Origin: AP-15 sp963747735
GTDB taxonomy: Bacteria; Pseudomonadota; Alphaproteobacteria; ATCC43930; CGMCC-115725
DNA length: 64,000 bases
NCBI GenBank assembly: GCA_963747735.1
Contig: CAVVGE010000004.1
Location: 1 to 64,000, forward strand
Direction: 5' to 3'
Shown: in pieces, positions 53,426-62,167 of the stretch
How the letters are laid out: each line of letters opens with the position of its first letter
Position numbering within the stretch: position 1 is the first letter of the stretch
Made by a program: the position numbers and the translations under genes
Notes under the pieces: model-generated
The model's database searches: none
Told to the model about the DNA's origin: nothing
Seen by the model: only the letters and a program-made list of their open reading frames with translations

Positions 53426-54694
53426 TCAGGGTCGCGAGGGCAACCGGTTGGAGGTGGGCCGGGCCGAGTGCTCGGTCATGGCCACCGGGGCGCCCAGGGC
53501 GGGGCGCAGCGCCAAGGTCGCGACCAGCGCCGTCATCTCCAGCGCGGCAAGCGGGCCAACCGGCAGATGCCAGGCCTGGGCCAGCCCGCGCGGATCGAGC
53601 GTCAGCACGAAGAGCACGGCCAAGGCGACTTTCCCCCAGTCGGGGAGCCGATAGGCGCCGTCGGCGCGCAACAGCCACAGGCCGGCAATCGCCGCGATCA
53701 TCAGATCGTAGAAGAGTGCCAGCGGCACCGCCGCGAGGGTCGCGGCGGCGAGGGTCGCGGCGCGGATCGGCAGCGGCAGCCCGCGGCGCCAGACGACTGC
53801 GACAAAAGCGGCCGCGGCGATGGATGCCGCGATTTGCGCCGAATAGGCCATCGAAAGGCCGGCGCCACGCAGCATCATCGCGCCGAACGGAGTGACATAG
53901 CCGGCAAAGCTGATATGGCCGGTTTCGTAGACGGCGCGCGAGGCCGTCATCGCCGAGAGGTACGCGTGCCAAGTCTGCGGACCGAACCGGACCAGCGACA
54001 ACAACGACAGCGCGGCAACCGAGAGGCAGGCCGCGGCCAATGCCGGCCAGCGCCGTCCGGCGATCAGCGCAACCGGAACCAACAGGCCGAAATGCGGCTT
54101 GTAGCAGAGCGCGCCGAAAACGAGGCCGGCGACAATCGGGCGCCGGTCGATCAGCAATGTCGCTGCGCCAAACAGGGCCGCCGTCAGCAGCGCATTCTGG
54201 CCGAGACCGATCGTCCACAGCACCGGAGGAAAGGCGAGCAGAGGCACGAATATGCGCCAATCGCGCTCAGCGAGGATCGTGCGGGCGACCAGCAGGTAAA
54301 GCAGCAAAGTCGCCGCCTCGAATATCACGAATGCCACCATGTAGGGCAAGCGCGCGAGCACGGTGCACAGCAAGAGAAATACGGGCGGGTAAAAAAAGTA
54401 ATTGTAGGTTATTCCCGGTTGGGCCGCCCGCTGCTCGGCGGCGTAATGCGCCGCCCGATCGTAGGCGAGCTGTGGCGTACCGGCGTCCGCCAGGCTGCCA
54501 GCCGCATAAAAGCTGACAAAGTCGGTGCTGGTCGGCTTGGCCAGCGGCACGATCAGGCCATGAGTGCCGGCGGCCAGGAACAGGAAGATCGCGATCTCGA
54601 CGGCGAGCAGGATGCCGCTCGCGGCAAAGATCCGGGTTCGGTTCGGCGACGGGCCGGGATCGGTCGCCACCCGAGGACCTGCAGCTGGCGTCAC
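53426..54694 (-). CDS. GT87/DUF2029-type polytopic membrane protein (2)
   Basis: A 422-residue protein, GTG at 54694 within the stop of the preceding paralogue (GTGA). About ten helices. Family motifs: TDFVSFYAAGSLADAG after the first helix (acidic catalytic loop), YNYFFYPPVFLLLCTVLARL, IGLGQNALLTAALFGAATLL, and GALCYKPHFGLLVPVALIAG. The GQNAL..KPH signature is typical of GT-C mannosyltransferases that use polyprenyl-phosphate sugars. Tandem with the similar gene 54691-55965. Confidence 0.85.
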   Translation of the reverse strand: MTPAAGPRVATDPGPSPNRTRIFAASGILLAVEIAIFLFLAAGTHGLIVPLAKPTSTDFVSFYAAGSLADAGTPQLAYDRAAHYAAEQRAAQPGITYNYFFYPPVFLLLCTVLARLPYMVAFVIFEAATLLLYLLVARTILAERDWRIFVPLLAFPPVLWTIGLGQNALLTAALFGAATLLIDRRPIVAGLVFGALCYKPHFGLLVPVALIAGRRWPALAAACLSVAALSLLSLVRFGPQTWHAYLSAMTASRAVYETGHISFAGYVTPFGAMMLRGAGLSMAYSAQIAASIAAAAFVAVVWRRGLPLPIRAATLAAATLAAVPLALFYDLMIAAIAGLWLLRADGAYRLPDWGKVALAVLFVLTLDPRGLAQAWHLPVGPLAALEMTALVATLALRPALGAPVAMTEHSARPTSNRLPSRP

Positions 54695-55965
54695 TGCGTG
54701 GGGACAAACGGCGAGCTGGCGACACGGAAGCGGCGCAGGATCATGCCGAGCAGCACGAGCATGATCGTACCACCGATCGGCGCCGTACCCCACGATGCCA
54801 AAACCAGAAAGCTCGCCGCGGCCAGCCCGATCAGGATGCCCTCTTCGCCGGGCAGCACTCCGTTTTCGATCTGGTCCTTTGCCAGAAAGGCGACGGGGAC
54901 CGCGGCGGCGCAAAGGCTATAGCTGAACCCGTAAGGCGTCGCGACCAGGGCCGCCGCGGACAATGCCGCCGCCTTGAGCGGATAGCGAGTCTGCGAACGC
55001 CACAGGAGCCAGATCGTCGCGGCGAGACCGAGGGTCGTCGCCCCTTGGATCAGGCTTGCCGGCACAGCGCCGCCGCCGAGCCGGCGAACCAGGCCGTAGA
55101 CCGTCTGCACCAGCCCCCACAGCGCCATCTCGCCGTCCGGCCCCGGTCCGACGACAAGGTTCATCCCGGCTTGCGCGACGAGCTTTTGCGGGAACTCGAG
55201 CCAGGTGGAGGTGCCGAAGATCACGGCCGAGAGCACTGCGAGAAAGACCGCGGTCGCAGCGGCGGCGGCAAAGGCGCGCCATTGCCGCGCGCCGGCCAAT
55301 GCGACCGGGAAAAGGATCGCGAATTGCGGCTTGTAGCCGAGGCAGCCGACCAGCGTACCGGCCAGCACGGGACGGCGTTCCAGGGTCAGCAGCGACGCGC
55401 CGATCAGGAGACCGGTCAAGGCGCCGCTTTGCCCGCCGAGAAAGTTCAGCGCGGCAAAGGGCGATGCGAGCGTCAACGGGATTGCCGGCCGCTGCCGAAC
55501 GATCCGCCAGACGACCACGACGGACCCGAAGAGGGTCGCGCCGGCCCAAGTCAGAAACGCCGCGGCGTAGGGCAAAGCGGCAAGCGGCGCGAGGATCAGC
55601 AGAAAAATCGGCGGGTAAGGCCAGATCGGCGCGACATAGGGGTGCGCGCCGACAAGAGCGTATTGCGCCTGAACAAATTCCTGCGGAAGGTAAATCGCCG
55701 CAACCTTGCCGTGGAGCGCCAAAAGACCAGCGACGAAATCGCAGGTAAAATCGTTGTAAACCGGCAGGCTGCGGAGGTCGGTGATCCAGCCCCCATGCCA
55801 AAGGAACAGCATAAGCATGGCGGCGTAGGTTGTGACCACCGCATATCCGTAAGCCTGCAAGCGCGCGGCCGTTAAAATTCGCACCTGGCCAGAGGCGCGA
55901 ACGCGCGGGCTCGGATCGGCGAGGCCGGCCGCATCAGGGGGCGCAGCAAGGCCAGGTGCAGACAT
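54691..55965 (-). CDS. GT87/DUF2029-type polytopic membrane protein (1)
   Basis: A 424-residue paralogue of the following gene. Motifs: VYNDFTCDFVAGLLALHGKV, YVAPIWPYPPIFLLILAPLA, LGGQSGALTGLLIGASLLTL and LVGCLGYKPQFAILFPVALA. Ten or more transmembrane segments. As a GT-C candidate it would transfer a sugar from polyprenyl-phosphate to an envelope acceptor. The pair probably arose by tandem duplication; identity is moderate and focused in the motif loops. Confidence 0.85.
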   Translation of the reverse strand: MSAPGLAAPPDAAGLADPSPRVRASGQVRILTAARLQAYGYAVVTTYAAMLMLFLWHGGWITDLRSLPVYNDFTCDFVAGLLALHGKVAAIYLPQEFVQAQYALVGAHPYVAPIWPYPPIFLLILAPLAALPYAAAFLTWAGATLFGSVVVVWRIVRQRPAIPLTLASPFAALNFLGGQSGALTGLLIGASLLTLERRPVLAGTLVGCLGYKPQFAILFPVALAGARQWRAFAAAAATAVFLAVLSAVIFGTSTWLEFPQKLVAQAGMNLVVGPGPDGEMALWGLVQTVYGLVRRLGGGAVPASLIQGATTLGLAATIWLLWRSQTRYPLKAAALSAAALVATPYGFSYSLCAAAVPVAFLAKDQIENGVLPGEEGILIGLAAASFLVLASWGTAPIGGTIMLVLLGMILRRFRVASSPFVPTQ

Positions 55966-56033
55966 TCAACGCCTAACTGGAACCCCGAGCGGGTCACGCC
56001 GCGATACGGAAATTGCGCGGTCCGCCGCCGCCT

Positions 56034-56195
56034 TTATAAGCTCGTGGCGATGGTGCTCAGCGTCGTGCTGATGGCGGTGCCGAGCGCGGAGAGCGCGACG
56101 ATGATGACGATTGCGATCAACCCGATCAGCAGCCCGTACTCGACGGCCGTGACCCCCGCCTCCTCGTTGAAAAGCCGAGTGAAGGTTGAACGCAT
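56034..56195 (-). CDS. Flp/Fap-type pilin (1)
   Basis: A 53-residue protein from ATG at 56195: MRSTFTRLFNEEAGVTAVEY then GLLIGLIAIVIIVALSALGT. The GVTAVEYGLL stretch is the Flp prepilin cleavage site and Glu/Tyr pair (TadV cleaves after Gly), followed by the hydrophobic assembly helix. Builds tight-adherence pili. No tad genes in the window. A second pilin gene lies 137 bases upstream. Confidence 0.88.
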   Translation of the reverse strand: MRSTFTRLFNEEAGVTAVEYGLLIGLIAIVIIVALSALGTAISTTLSTIATSL

Positions 56196-56332
56196 GCGGT
56201 TCTTCGACGGGCTCGCGCTTGGCGGGTTGGGCCAAAAGCCGGCGGGTGGGCACCCAAACCGCCGACGCGGTCGTCCGACCGCGCAAGCGCGCTGCGGAGA
56301 GACGACCGCACCAGCGCTTTTTTGTTTGGGCG

Positions 56333-56494
56333 TCAGATCGAGGTGGCGACCGTGCTGAAGAGGGTGCTCAAGGTGGTGCCGAGCACGCTCACCGCGGCGA
56401 TGATCACGACTGCAACGAGCGCCGCGATCAGCCCGTACTCGACGGCGGTAACGCCTTCCTCGTCTTTGAAGAGCCTCGTAAGTGTCCAAAGCAT
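56333..56494 (-). CDS. Flp/Fap-type pilin (2)
   Basis: A 53-residue protein from ATG at 56494 with AGGAGAATTCG upstream: MLWTLTRLFKDEEGVTAVEY then GLIAALVAVVIIAAVSVLGT and TLSTLFSTVATSI. Same cleavage motif (GVTAVEYGL) as pilin 1; the two end alike, LSTIATSL versus FSTVATSI. Likely transcribed first, then pilin 1. Confidence 0.88.
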   Translation of the reverse strand: MLWTLTRLFKDEEGVTAVEYGLIAALVAVVIIAAVSVLGTTLSTLFSTVATSI

Positions 56495-56570
56495 CGAATT
56501 CTCCTGGGGGTGGAAACCAGCGCAGGCTGCAGGAAAAATCTTGATAAAGCTTTAAGGCGGCGCCGAATTT

Positions 56571-58430
56571 TCAGGAATTGTTCGAATTCGAGGGATTGGG
56601 CCGATCGCCGGCGATGGCGGCGAGAAGGGCCGCACCGTAGCGGTCGAGCTTGCTGCGGCCGATGCCGGGGATCGCCGCCAACGCCGAAAGCGAGCGCGGC
56701 CGATGACGGGCCACCTCGATCAGGGTGGCGTCGTGAAAGATCACATAGGGCGGCAATTGCTGACGCCGTGCCTCGTCGAGCCGCCAGGCGCGCAATGCCT
56801 CCCACAATGCTTCCGCCGCCGGGTCGAGCGCCGCCGCGGCCGGCGCCGCCTTGGCCTCCCGGCGTCCGCCGGTGCGCGCGTCCCGACGCAACCGGACGGT
56901 CCCCTTGCCGCGCAAAATCGCCGCCGCCGCGGGCGTCAGGGCGAGCCCGCCATGACCACCGGGGTCCGGCATCGCCAGCCCGTGCGCGACCAGCTGACGG
57001 AACACCGAAAGCCAGCCGCGGCGGTCGAGCTCGGTGCCGACGCCGAACGTCTTGAGCCCGTCGTGGCCGAGCCGCTCGACCCGCTCGCTCCTCGTGCCGA
57101 GCAGGATATCGACCAGGTGGTGCGCGCCAAACCGCTGACCGGTGCGGTAGATCGCGGAGAGCGCTTTTTGCGCGGCGACGGTCCCGTCCCAGCTCGGCAC
57201 CGGATCGCGGCAATTGTCGCAGTTGCCGCAGGGTAGATGGTCCTGCTCGCCGAAATAGCCGAGCAGAGCCTGGCGCCGGCAGGCGACGGTCTCGCAATAG
57301 CCGAGCAGCGCCTCGATCTTCTGGCGCTCGATCCGGCGGCGCGCGTCATCGGCCCCGCTGTTGTCGTCGGCGAGGCGAAACAGGTTCATCACATCGGCCA
57401 TGCCGTAGCTCATCCAGGCATCGGCCGGCAGCCCGTCGCGCCCGGCGCGGCCGGTCTCCTGGTAATAGGCTTCGAGGTTTTTCGGTGCGTCGAGATGGGC
57501 GACAAAGCGCACATTGGGCTTGTCGATGCCCATGCCGAACGCGATCGTGGCGGCGACGACCACCCCTTCCTCGCGCAAAAACCGCTCCTGGTGACGCTCG
57601 CGCACGGCCCCTTCGAGCCCGGCGTGATAGGGCAGCGCCACCCGCCCCTTTGCCGCGAGCCATTCTGCCGTCTCGTCGACCGAACGGCGGGTAAAGCAAT
57701 AGACGATGCCGGCGTCGTGCGGGTGCTCGCCGGCGAGAAAGCGCCAGAGCTGCTCCAACGGGCTGCGCTTCGCGACGACGCGGTAGAACAGGTTCGGCCG
57801 GTCGTAGCCGGCGGCGAAGACCGGGGCGGCTTCGAGATGCAGCTGGGCGACAATGTCGCGCCGGGTCGGCTCGTCGGCGGTCGCGGTCAAGGCCAATAGC
57901 GGGACGCCGGGAAAGCGTTCCCGCAACACCGAGAGCTGCTGATATTCGGGGCGGAAATCATGGCCCCATTGCGAGATGCAATGCGCCTCGTCGATGGCGA
58001 AGAGCGCGAGCTCGCAGCGCGACAAGAGATCGAGGCACTGCCTTGTCATCAGCCGCTCGGGCGAGACATAGAGAAGATCGAAGGCGCCGCCCTGCACCTG
58101 CCGCTCGATCTCGGCCGCTTCCCGCGGCGCGAGACGCGAATTCAGCGCCGCTGCGCGCACCCCGGCCTGGCGCAGCGCATCGACCTGGTCCTTCATCAGC
58201 GCGATCAACGGCGAGACGACGACGCCGAGCCCGGGGCGCAGCAAGGCCGGCACCTGGTAGCACAGCGATTTGCCGCCACCTGTCGGCATCAGCACGACGG
58301 CGTCGCCGCCCTCCAGCACCTGCTCGATCACGGCAAGTTGAGAGCCGCGAAAGCTGTCATAGCCGAACACGCGGCGCAATACGCCCTGCGGCGTCTCGGC
58401 CGGCGCGCAGTCAGTCGGAGGATGCCGCAC
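56571..58430 (-). CDS. recQ: ATP-dependent DNA helicase RecQ
   Basis: A 619-residue protein from GTG at 58430, preferred because AAAGGAG precedes it by five bases (a TTG at 58472 gives 14 more residues). Motif I VVLMPTGGGKSLCYQVPALL; DEAH box FAIDEAHCISQWGHDFRPEY; motif V/VI AFGMGIDKPNVRFVAHLDAP and YYQETGRAGRDGLPADAWMS. Zinc Cys cluster around CRRQALLGYFGEQDHLPCGN then CDNC. Winged helix and HRDC (DATLIEVARHRPRSLSALAA, IPGIGRSKLDRYG) complete the full RecQ layout. Confidence 0.95.
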   Translation of the reverse strand: MRHPPTDCAPAETPQGVLRRVFGYDSFRGSQLAVIEQVLEGGDAVVLMPTGGGKSLCYQVPALLRPGLGVVVSPLIALMKDQVDALRQAGVRAAALNSRLAPREAAEIERQVQGGAFDLLYVSPERLMTRQCLDLLSRCELALFAIDEAHCISQWGHDFRPEYQQLSVLRERFPGVPLLALTATADEPTRRDIVAQLHLEAAPVFAAGYDRPNLFYRVVAKRSPLEQLWRFLAGEHPHDAGIVYCFTRRSVDETAEWLAAKGRVALPYHAGLEGAVRERHQERFLREEGVVVAATIAFGMGIDKPNVRFVAHLDAPKNLEAYYQETGRAGRDGLPADAWMSYGMADVMNLFRLADDNSGADDARRRIERQKIEALLGYCETVACRRQALLGYFGEQDHLPCGNCDNCRDPVPSWDGTVAAQKALSAIYRTGQRFGAHHLVDILLGTRSERVERLGHDGLKTFGVGTELDRRGWLSVFRQLVAHGLAMPDPGGHGGLALTPAAAAILRGKGTVRLRRDARTGGRREAKAAPAAAALDPAAEALWEALRAWRLDEARRQQLPPYVIFHDATLIEVARHRPRSLSALAAIPGIGRSKLDRYGAALLAAIAGDRPNPSNSNNS

Positions 58431-58593
58431 CGCGTCTCCTTTGCCACCGACGCGCGCATATGGCGAATGCAAAGCGATTCCGGCGGTGGTATGCTGGTCT
58501 CCGGCGGTGACAGCGGGGAGCTGTTAGCGGAGGGGGCGGTATCAGGCGCCGCGCTGCCGACCGGATCGCGGCCAGCTCGACGAGCGAGGTAGC

Positions 58594-60024
58594 GTGCGCA
58601 TATACCAAACGGCCCGCCAGCGTGCCATGCGGCTCGCGGCGGGAGGCGTCATTGCGCTGATCAGCGCCGGCGCGGGGCTTTCCCTCCCCCTCTCGCGGGC
58701 CGCGGCCGACCCGCCGCGCCATGCATCCGCGCCCGGCGTGCTGCGCAGCGACGATGCCGAGCTCGCGGCCCGGCTCGACGCCGGCTCCCGGCTCACCGTG
58801 GCCGGCGAACGGCTCAACGCCAAATTGCTGCGCCGCTTTTACGAGGGCCACGGCGACCGGACCGTATGGGACCATTACGCCGCGGCGGCGCGCGCCTTGT
58901 GGAAGGCGGTGCTGCGCGCCCCCGGCCAGGGGCTCGACGCGGGTCTGTTCCACGCTGCCATATTGACCGGGCGGGGCCCGGCGCTGTCGTTGGCGGAACG
59001 CGATTTGCTGCTGTCCGATGCGTTTCTCTCCTATGCCGATGCGCTCGCCCGTGGCGCGGTTCCGGTCGAGGCGCGCGATGACGATCAGAATTTGGCGCCG
59101 GCACCCATCGATGTCGTCGCGGTTCTGGACACCGCGATCGGCGCGCCCGACCCGTCCCGGGTGATCGAAGCGCTGGCGCCTGCTTCGACCGATTACCTGG
59201 CGATGCGCCGGGCCTATGCCGAAAGTCGCGCGATTGTCGATGGCCCGGGTCTCGACCGGCGCGCGCGGGACGGCCGCGCGGCGGCCGCACAACGGATGCG
59301 CCAGCTCGCGGTCAATCTCGAGCGGATCCGCTGGCTGCCGCGGACGATCCCGGCCGATCGCGTCGTCGTCGATACCGCTGCCGAGCAGATTGTGCTGATC
59401 CGCGGCGAGCGCGCCGTGTTCACCGCTCGGGTCGTGGTCGGCGAAACCGACAAGCAGACCCCCGAGCTGCACACGACGATCACCGACGTTCTGTTCAACC
59501 CGCCCTGGAACATCCCGCGCTCGATCCTGGAAAAAGAGATTCTGCCCAAGCTCAAAGGCGATCCCGGCTATCTGGCGCAGCACCACATGCGCTGGCACGG
59601 CCCGCGGCTGCAGCAGGAGGCGGGGCCCTACAGCTCGCTCGGCCTGATCAAGTTCGAGATGGACGACCGGTTTGATGTCTATCTCCACGACACGCCGGAA
59701 AAATGGCGGTTCCATGCCGCCAGCCGCATGATGAGCCACGGCTGCGTGCGCGTCGAGAACCCGCGGACGCTGGCGGCTTTGCTGCTCGGCTGGAGCCCGG
59801 AAGAGATCGACAAGGCGATCGGCCTCGACCGGACGCATAGCCGGGCCTTGCCGCGGCCGCTGGCGGTGTTCATCGTCTATCGAACGGCGTATGTCGAATC
59901 GAACGGCATGATCGTGCTCCGGGGCGACCCTTATCAGCGCGACGAGGAGATCTGGCGCCGCCTGAACCGGTCGTCGGAGCGGCCGATCGCGCAGGATGCC
60001 GCGCTCGTGCATCGTAAAGGGTGA
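58594..60024 (+). CDS. L,D-transpeptidase (YcbB/LdtD type)
   Basis: A 476-residue protein from GTG at 58594 with GAGG upstream. N-terminal signal/anchor (LAAGGVIALISAGAGLSLPL), a helical scaffold domain (LLRRFYEGHGDRTVWDHYAA), peptidoglycan-binding-like middle, then YkuD domain: RIRWLPRTIPADRVVVDTAA, VVVGETDKQTPELHTTITDV, FNPPWNIPRSILEKEILPKL and the catalytic MMSHGCVRVENPRTLAALLL with Cys. It makes 3-3 crosslinks or attaches proteins to peptidoglycan. Divergent from recQ. Confidence 0.9.
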   Translation: MRIYQTARQRAMRLAAGGVIALISAGAGLSLPLSRAAADPPRHASAPGVLRSDDAELAARLDAGSRLTVAGERLNAKLLRRFYEGHGDRTVWDHYAAAARALWKAVLRAPGQGLDAGLFHAAILTGRGPALSLAERDLLLSDAFLSYADALARGAVPVEARDDDQNLAPAPIDVVAVLDTAIGAPDPSRVIEALAPASTDYLAMRRAYAESRAIVDGPGLDRRARDGRAAAAQRMRQLAVNLERIRWLPRTIPADRVVVDTAAEQIVLIRGERAVFTARVVVGETDKQTPELHTTITDVLFNPPWNIPRSILEKEILPKLKGDPGYLAQHHMRWHGPRLQQEAGPYSSLGLIKFEMDDRFDVYLHDTPEKWRFHAASRMMSHGCVRVENPRTLAALLLGWSPEEIDKAIGLDRTHSRALPRPLAVFIVYRTAYVESNGMIVLRGDPYQRDEEIWRRLNRSSERPIAQDAALVHRKG

Positions 60025-60161
60025 TATATCTCGCGGATTAAATCAACTAAATGGTAATGGGCGGCAAAAACCGCGAATAATTGCGCCCGCTCTCGATCTT
60101 CGGGCTTGTCCTGCCGGATTTCGGATGCTAACCCCGGTTCGGGGAATCGGGGGAGCAGACC

Positions 60162-60722
60162 TTGAATACGTCTTTCTTGTTGAGCCGGCGCCGGCTGCTC
60201 GGCGCTGCGGTGGCGGCGACTGCCGTCGGTTTTGTCAAGCCCGCGCCAGCGCTGTCCTTTGCTCCGCGATCGGTGTCGCTTTACAACACCCATACCGGGG
60301 AATGGCTGCGCACCGTTTATTGGGCCGACGGCCATTACATCCACGAGGCGGTGCGCGACATCAACTGGATCCTGCGCGACCATGATTCGGGCGAGATTCG
60401 GCCGATGAACGCCGGCGTCCTCGAGGTGCTGAGCATGCTGCGCCAGCGCCTCGACACGCCCGACCCGTTTCTCGTGGTGTGCGGCTATCGCTCTCCGACC
60501 ACCAACCGCCGGCTTTATTACGAGGGTGTGGGGGTCGCCAAGCACAGCTATCACATCAAGGGGATGGCGGTCGATTTGCGCAGCGAGCGGCGCAGCTTGA
60601 CGCAGGTGCGCGACGCGGCGCTGAGCCTCGGCTGCGGCGGCGTCGGCTACTATCCGCGCTCGGATTTCGTCCATGTCGATTGCGGCCCGGTGCGCCGCTG
60701 GCTCGGGCCGGTGCGCGCCTGA
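60162..60722 (+). CDS. DUF882/YcbK-like M15 peptidase, Tat-exported
   Basis: A 186-residue protein from TTG at 60162 with GGGGGAG upstream. Twin-arginine signal LSRRRLLGAAVAATAVGF. Metal ligands as in MepK/YcbK: SYHIKGMAVDLRSERR (His and Asp) and DFVHVDCGPVRRW. It cleaves peptidoglycan crosslinks in the periplasm. It follows the L,D-transpeptidase by 137 bases on the same strand, as in E. coli ycbB-ycbK, suggesting a joint role in 3-3 crosslink turnover. Confidence 0.9.
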   Translation: MNTSFLLSRRRLLGAAVAATAVGFVKPAPALSFAPRSVSLYNTHTGEWLRTVYWADGHYIHEAVRDINWILRDHDSGEIRPMNAGVLEVLSMLRQRLDTPDPFLVVCGYRSPTTNRRLYYEGVGVAKHSYHIKGMAVDLRSERRSLTQVRDAALSLGCGGVGYYPRSDFVHVDCGPVRRWLGPVRA

Positions 60723-60842
60723 GCTCCTGCCAGCTCGGTCGCCGCAGCCGGCGAGCTTCACGAAATTTCTGAAACCGGTTGGGGAACCCGGCCGCTTTGC
60801 CTCGGGTTCTCCGGGGAGGACCAACAACAAAATCGTGCTGCG

Positions 60843-60998
60843 ATGCTGGGGACAATCCTTCTAATCATCCTGATTCTGCTGCTGATCGGCGCGCTGCCGA
60901 CCTGGGGCTATAGCGGCGGATGGAGCTATTATCCGAGCGGCGGGCTCGGGCTCCTGGCGGTGGTCGTCATCGTCTTACTGGTGATCGGCCGCATATAG
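60843..60998 (+). CDS. DUF3309 small membrane peptide
   Basis: 51 residues: MLGTILLIILILLLIGALPT, WGYSGGWSYYPSGG, LGLLAVVVIVLLVIGRI. Two hydrophobic helices around a Tyr/Gly/Trp turn. CCGGGGAGGA ribosome motif upstream. Paralogue of 5356-5511. Function unknown. Confidence 0.85.
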   Translation: MLGTILLIILILLLIGALPTWGYSGGWSYYPSGGLGLLAVVVIVLLVIGRI

Positions 60999-61010
60999 CA
61001 GCGGCGGGGC

Positions 61011-61379
61011 TCAGCCGGAAACCGCAACGCGGCGCAAAATATCGAGGCGCAGCGGCAGCTTGTCGCCAAGCCAGAGCGCGTGCCGCGTATGGTCGGCCAA
61101 GCTGTCGCCCGTGCTCGGATGAACCAGCACGTCGAGCCCGTCGCGGTTCAGCATCAGCCACGGCACCAGCCGCGGAAACTCCGCCGCGGCGAAGGCGACC
61201 TGATACATCGCGATCGGGTGCGGGCCGACGGGCTCGTCGTGCCAATTGCCGAGCCGGGATTCGAACCGCTCGCCAATGCCGCGCCGCAGCCGCTCGGCTT
61301 TGGCACGGGTCAGAGGGTCGTAATAGATATGGGCGTGGTAGCCCGTGATCCCGCCGGGATCGGCAAAGTCGTCAGCCAT
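61011..61379 (-). CDS. DOPA 4,5-dioxygenase family protein
   Basis: A 122-residue protein from ATG at 61379 (GGAGGTAGCG upstream). Motifs: ITGYHAHIYYDPLTRAKAER, GNWHDEPVGPHPIAMYQVAF, FPRLVPWLMLNRDGLDVLVH and HPSTGDSLADHTRHALWLGD. The conserved His residues (YHAHIY, GPHP, VHPSTG) match the plant/fungal DOPA-dioxygenase-like family. Starts eight bases inside the preceding GNAT gene. Substrate not known. Confidence 0.85.
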   Translation of the reverse strand: MADDFADPGGITGYHAHIYYDPLTRAKAERLRRGIGERFESRLGNWHDEPVGPHPIAMYQVAFAAAEFPRLVPWLMLNRDGLDVLVHPSTGDSLADHTRHALWLGDKLPLRLDILRRVAVSG

Positions 61380-61926
61380 CGCTACCTCCAAGCTCGACCG
61401 GGTCTGTCGAAGCGCCGGACCCCAACGCCCGCTGCATCAGCACGATATCGACCCAGCCGCCGAATTTGAAGCCGAGCGCCGGCAAGACGCCGATCCGGGC
61501 AAAGCCGAGCACCCGGTGCAGCCCGATCGACGGCCATTGGTCGCTGCCGCCGATGACCGCGACCATCTGGCGGTAGCCCAAACCGGTGCAGCGCTCGATC
61601 AGCTCTGTGAGCAACGCCCGCCCAATCCCGCGACCGATTTCGGCGGCGTCGATATAGATCGAATCCTCGACCGTGAAGCGATAGGCCGAACGTGTGCGGT
61701 AGGGGCTGGCATAGGCATAGCCGACGACACGCCCCGCCGCCTCGCCGACGAGGTAAGGCAGCCCGCGCGCCAGGATCGCGCGCCGCCGCTGCGCGAGCTC
61801 CTCCGGCTCGGGCGGCACCTCCTCAAACGAGGCGACCCCGTGCAGCACGTGATGGCCGTAGATCGCGGCGATGCGCGCGAGGTCGCCGTCAGCCGAATCA
61901 CGGATCGCAAAACCGCCGCCGCTCAT
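61372..61926 (-). CDS. GNAT N-acetyltransferase (phosphinothricin-acetyltransferase-like)
   Basis: A 184-residue protein from ATG at 61926; sequence upstream comes from the REP palindrome (its translation gives the tell-tale PAFAGKAE), so a longer start is wrong. Motifs: FAIRDSADGDLARIAAIYGH, ASFEEVPPEPEELAQRRRAI, YAYASPYRTRSAYRFTVEDS, acetyl-CoA loop GRGIGRALLTELIERC, and GSDQWPSIGLHRVLGFARIG. PAT/YncA family; acceptor unknown. Overlaps the dioxygenase gene by eight bases. Confidence 0.88.
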   Translation of the reverse strand: MSGGGFAIRDSADGDLARIAAIYGHHVLHGVASFEEVPPEPEELAQRRRAILARGLPYLVGEAAGRVVGYAYASPYRTRSAYRFTVEDSIYIDAAEIGRGIGRALLTELIERCTGLGYRQMVAVIGGSDQWPSIGLHRVLGFARIGVLPALGFKFGGWVDIVLMQRALGSGASTDPVELGGSDG

Positions 61927-61962
61927 CGCGCGGGCGCGGTTTCGATCGAACGAGTGGCCCCG

Positions 61963-62111
61963 CTCCGCTTTCCCGGCGAAGGCCGGGACCCACCCCGGCG
62001 TCGAGCACCACCTCGCCACCGTGGTTCGGGCGCGCGCGGCAACGCAGGCCTGCCGGTCCGTTGCATCGAGTGGCCGACGGGTGGATCCCGGCCTTCGCCG
62101 GGAAAGCGGAG
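61963..62111. repeat. inverted pair of REP-like palindromes, locus 2
   Basis: Unit 1 (61963-61992) reads CTCCGCTTTCCCGGCGAAGG then CCGGGACCCA. Unit 2 (62082-62111) is its near-perfect inverse, TGGATCCCGGCCTTCGCCGG then GAAAGCGGAG. About 90 bases of GC-rich spacer lie between. Same family as 35491-35634. Confidence 0.85.
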
Positions 62112-62167
62112 GTCGTTGCGGCGGCGCTTCATCGGATCGACCGACCTGCTTTCTACCGCCGAGGATC

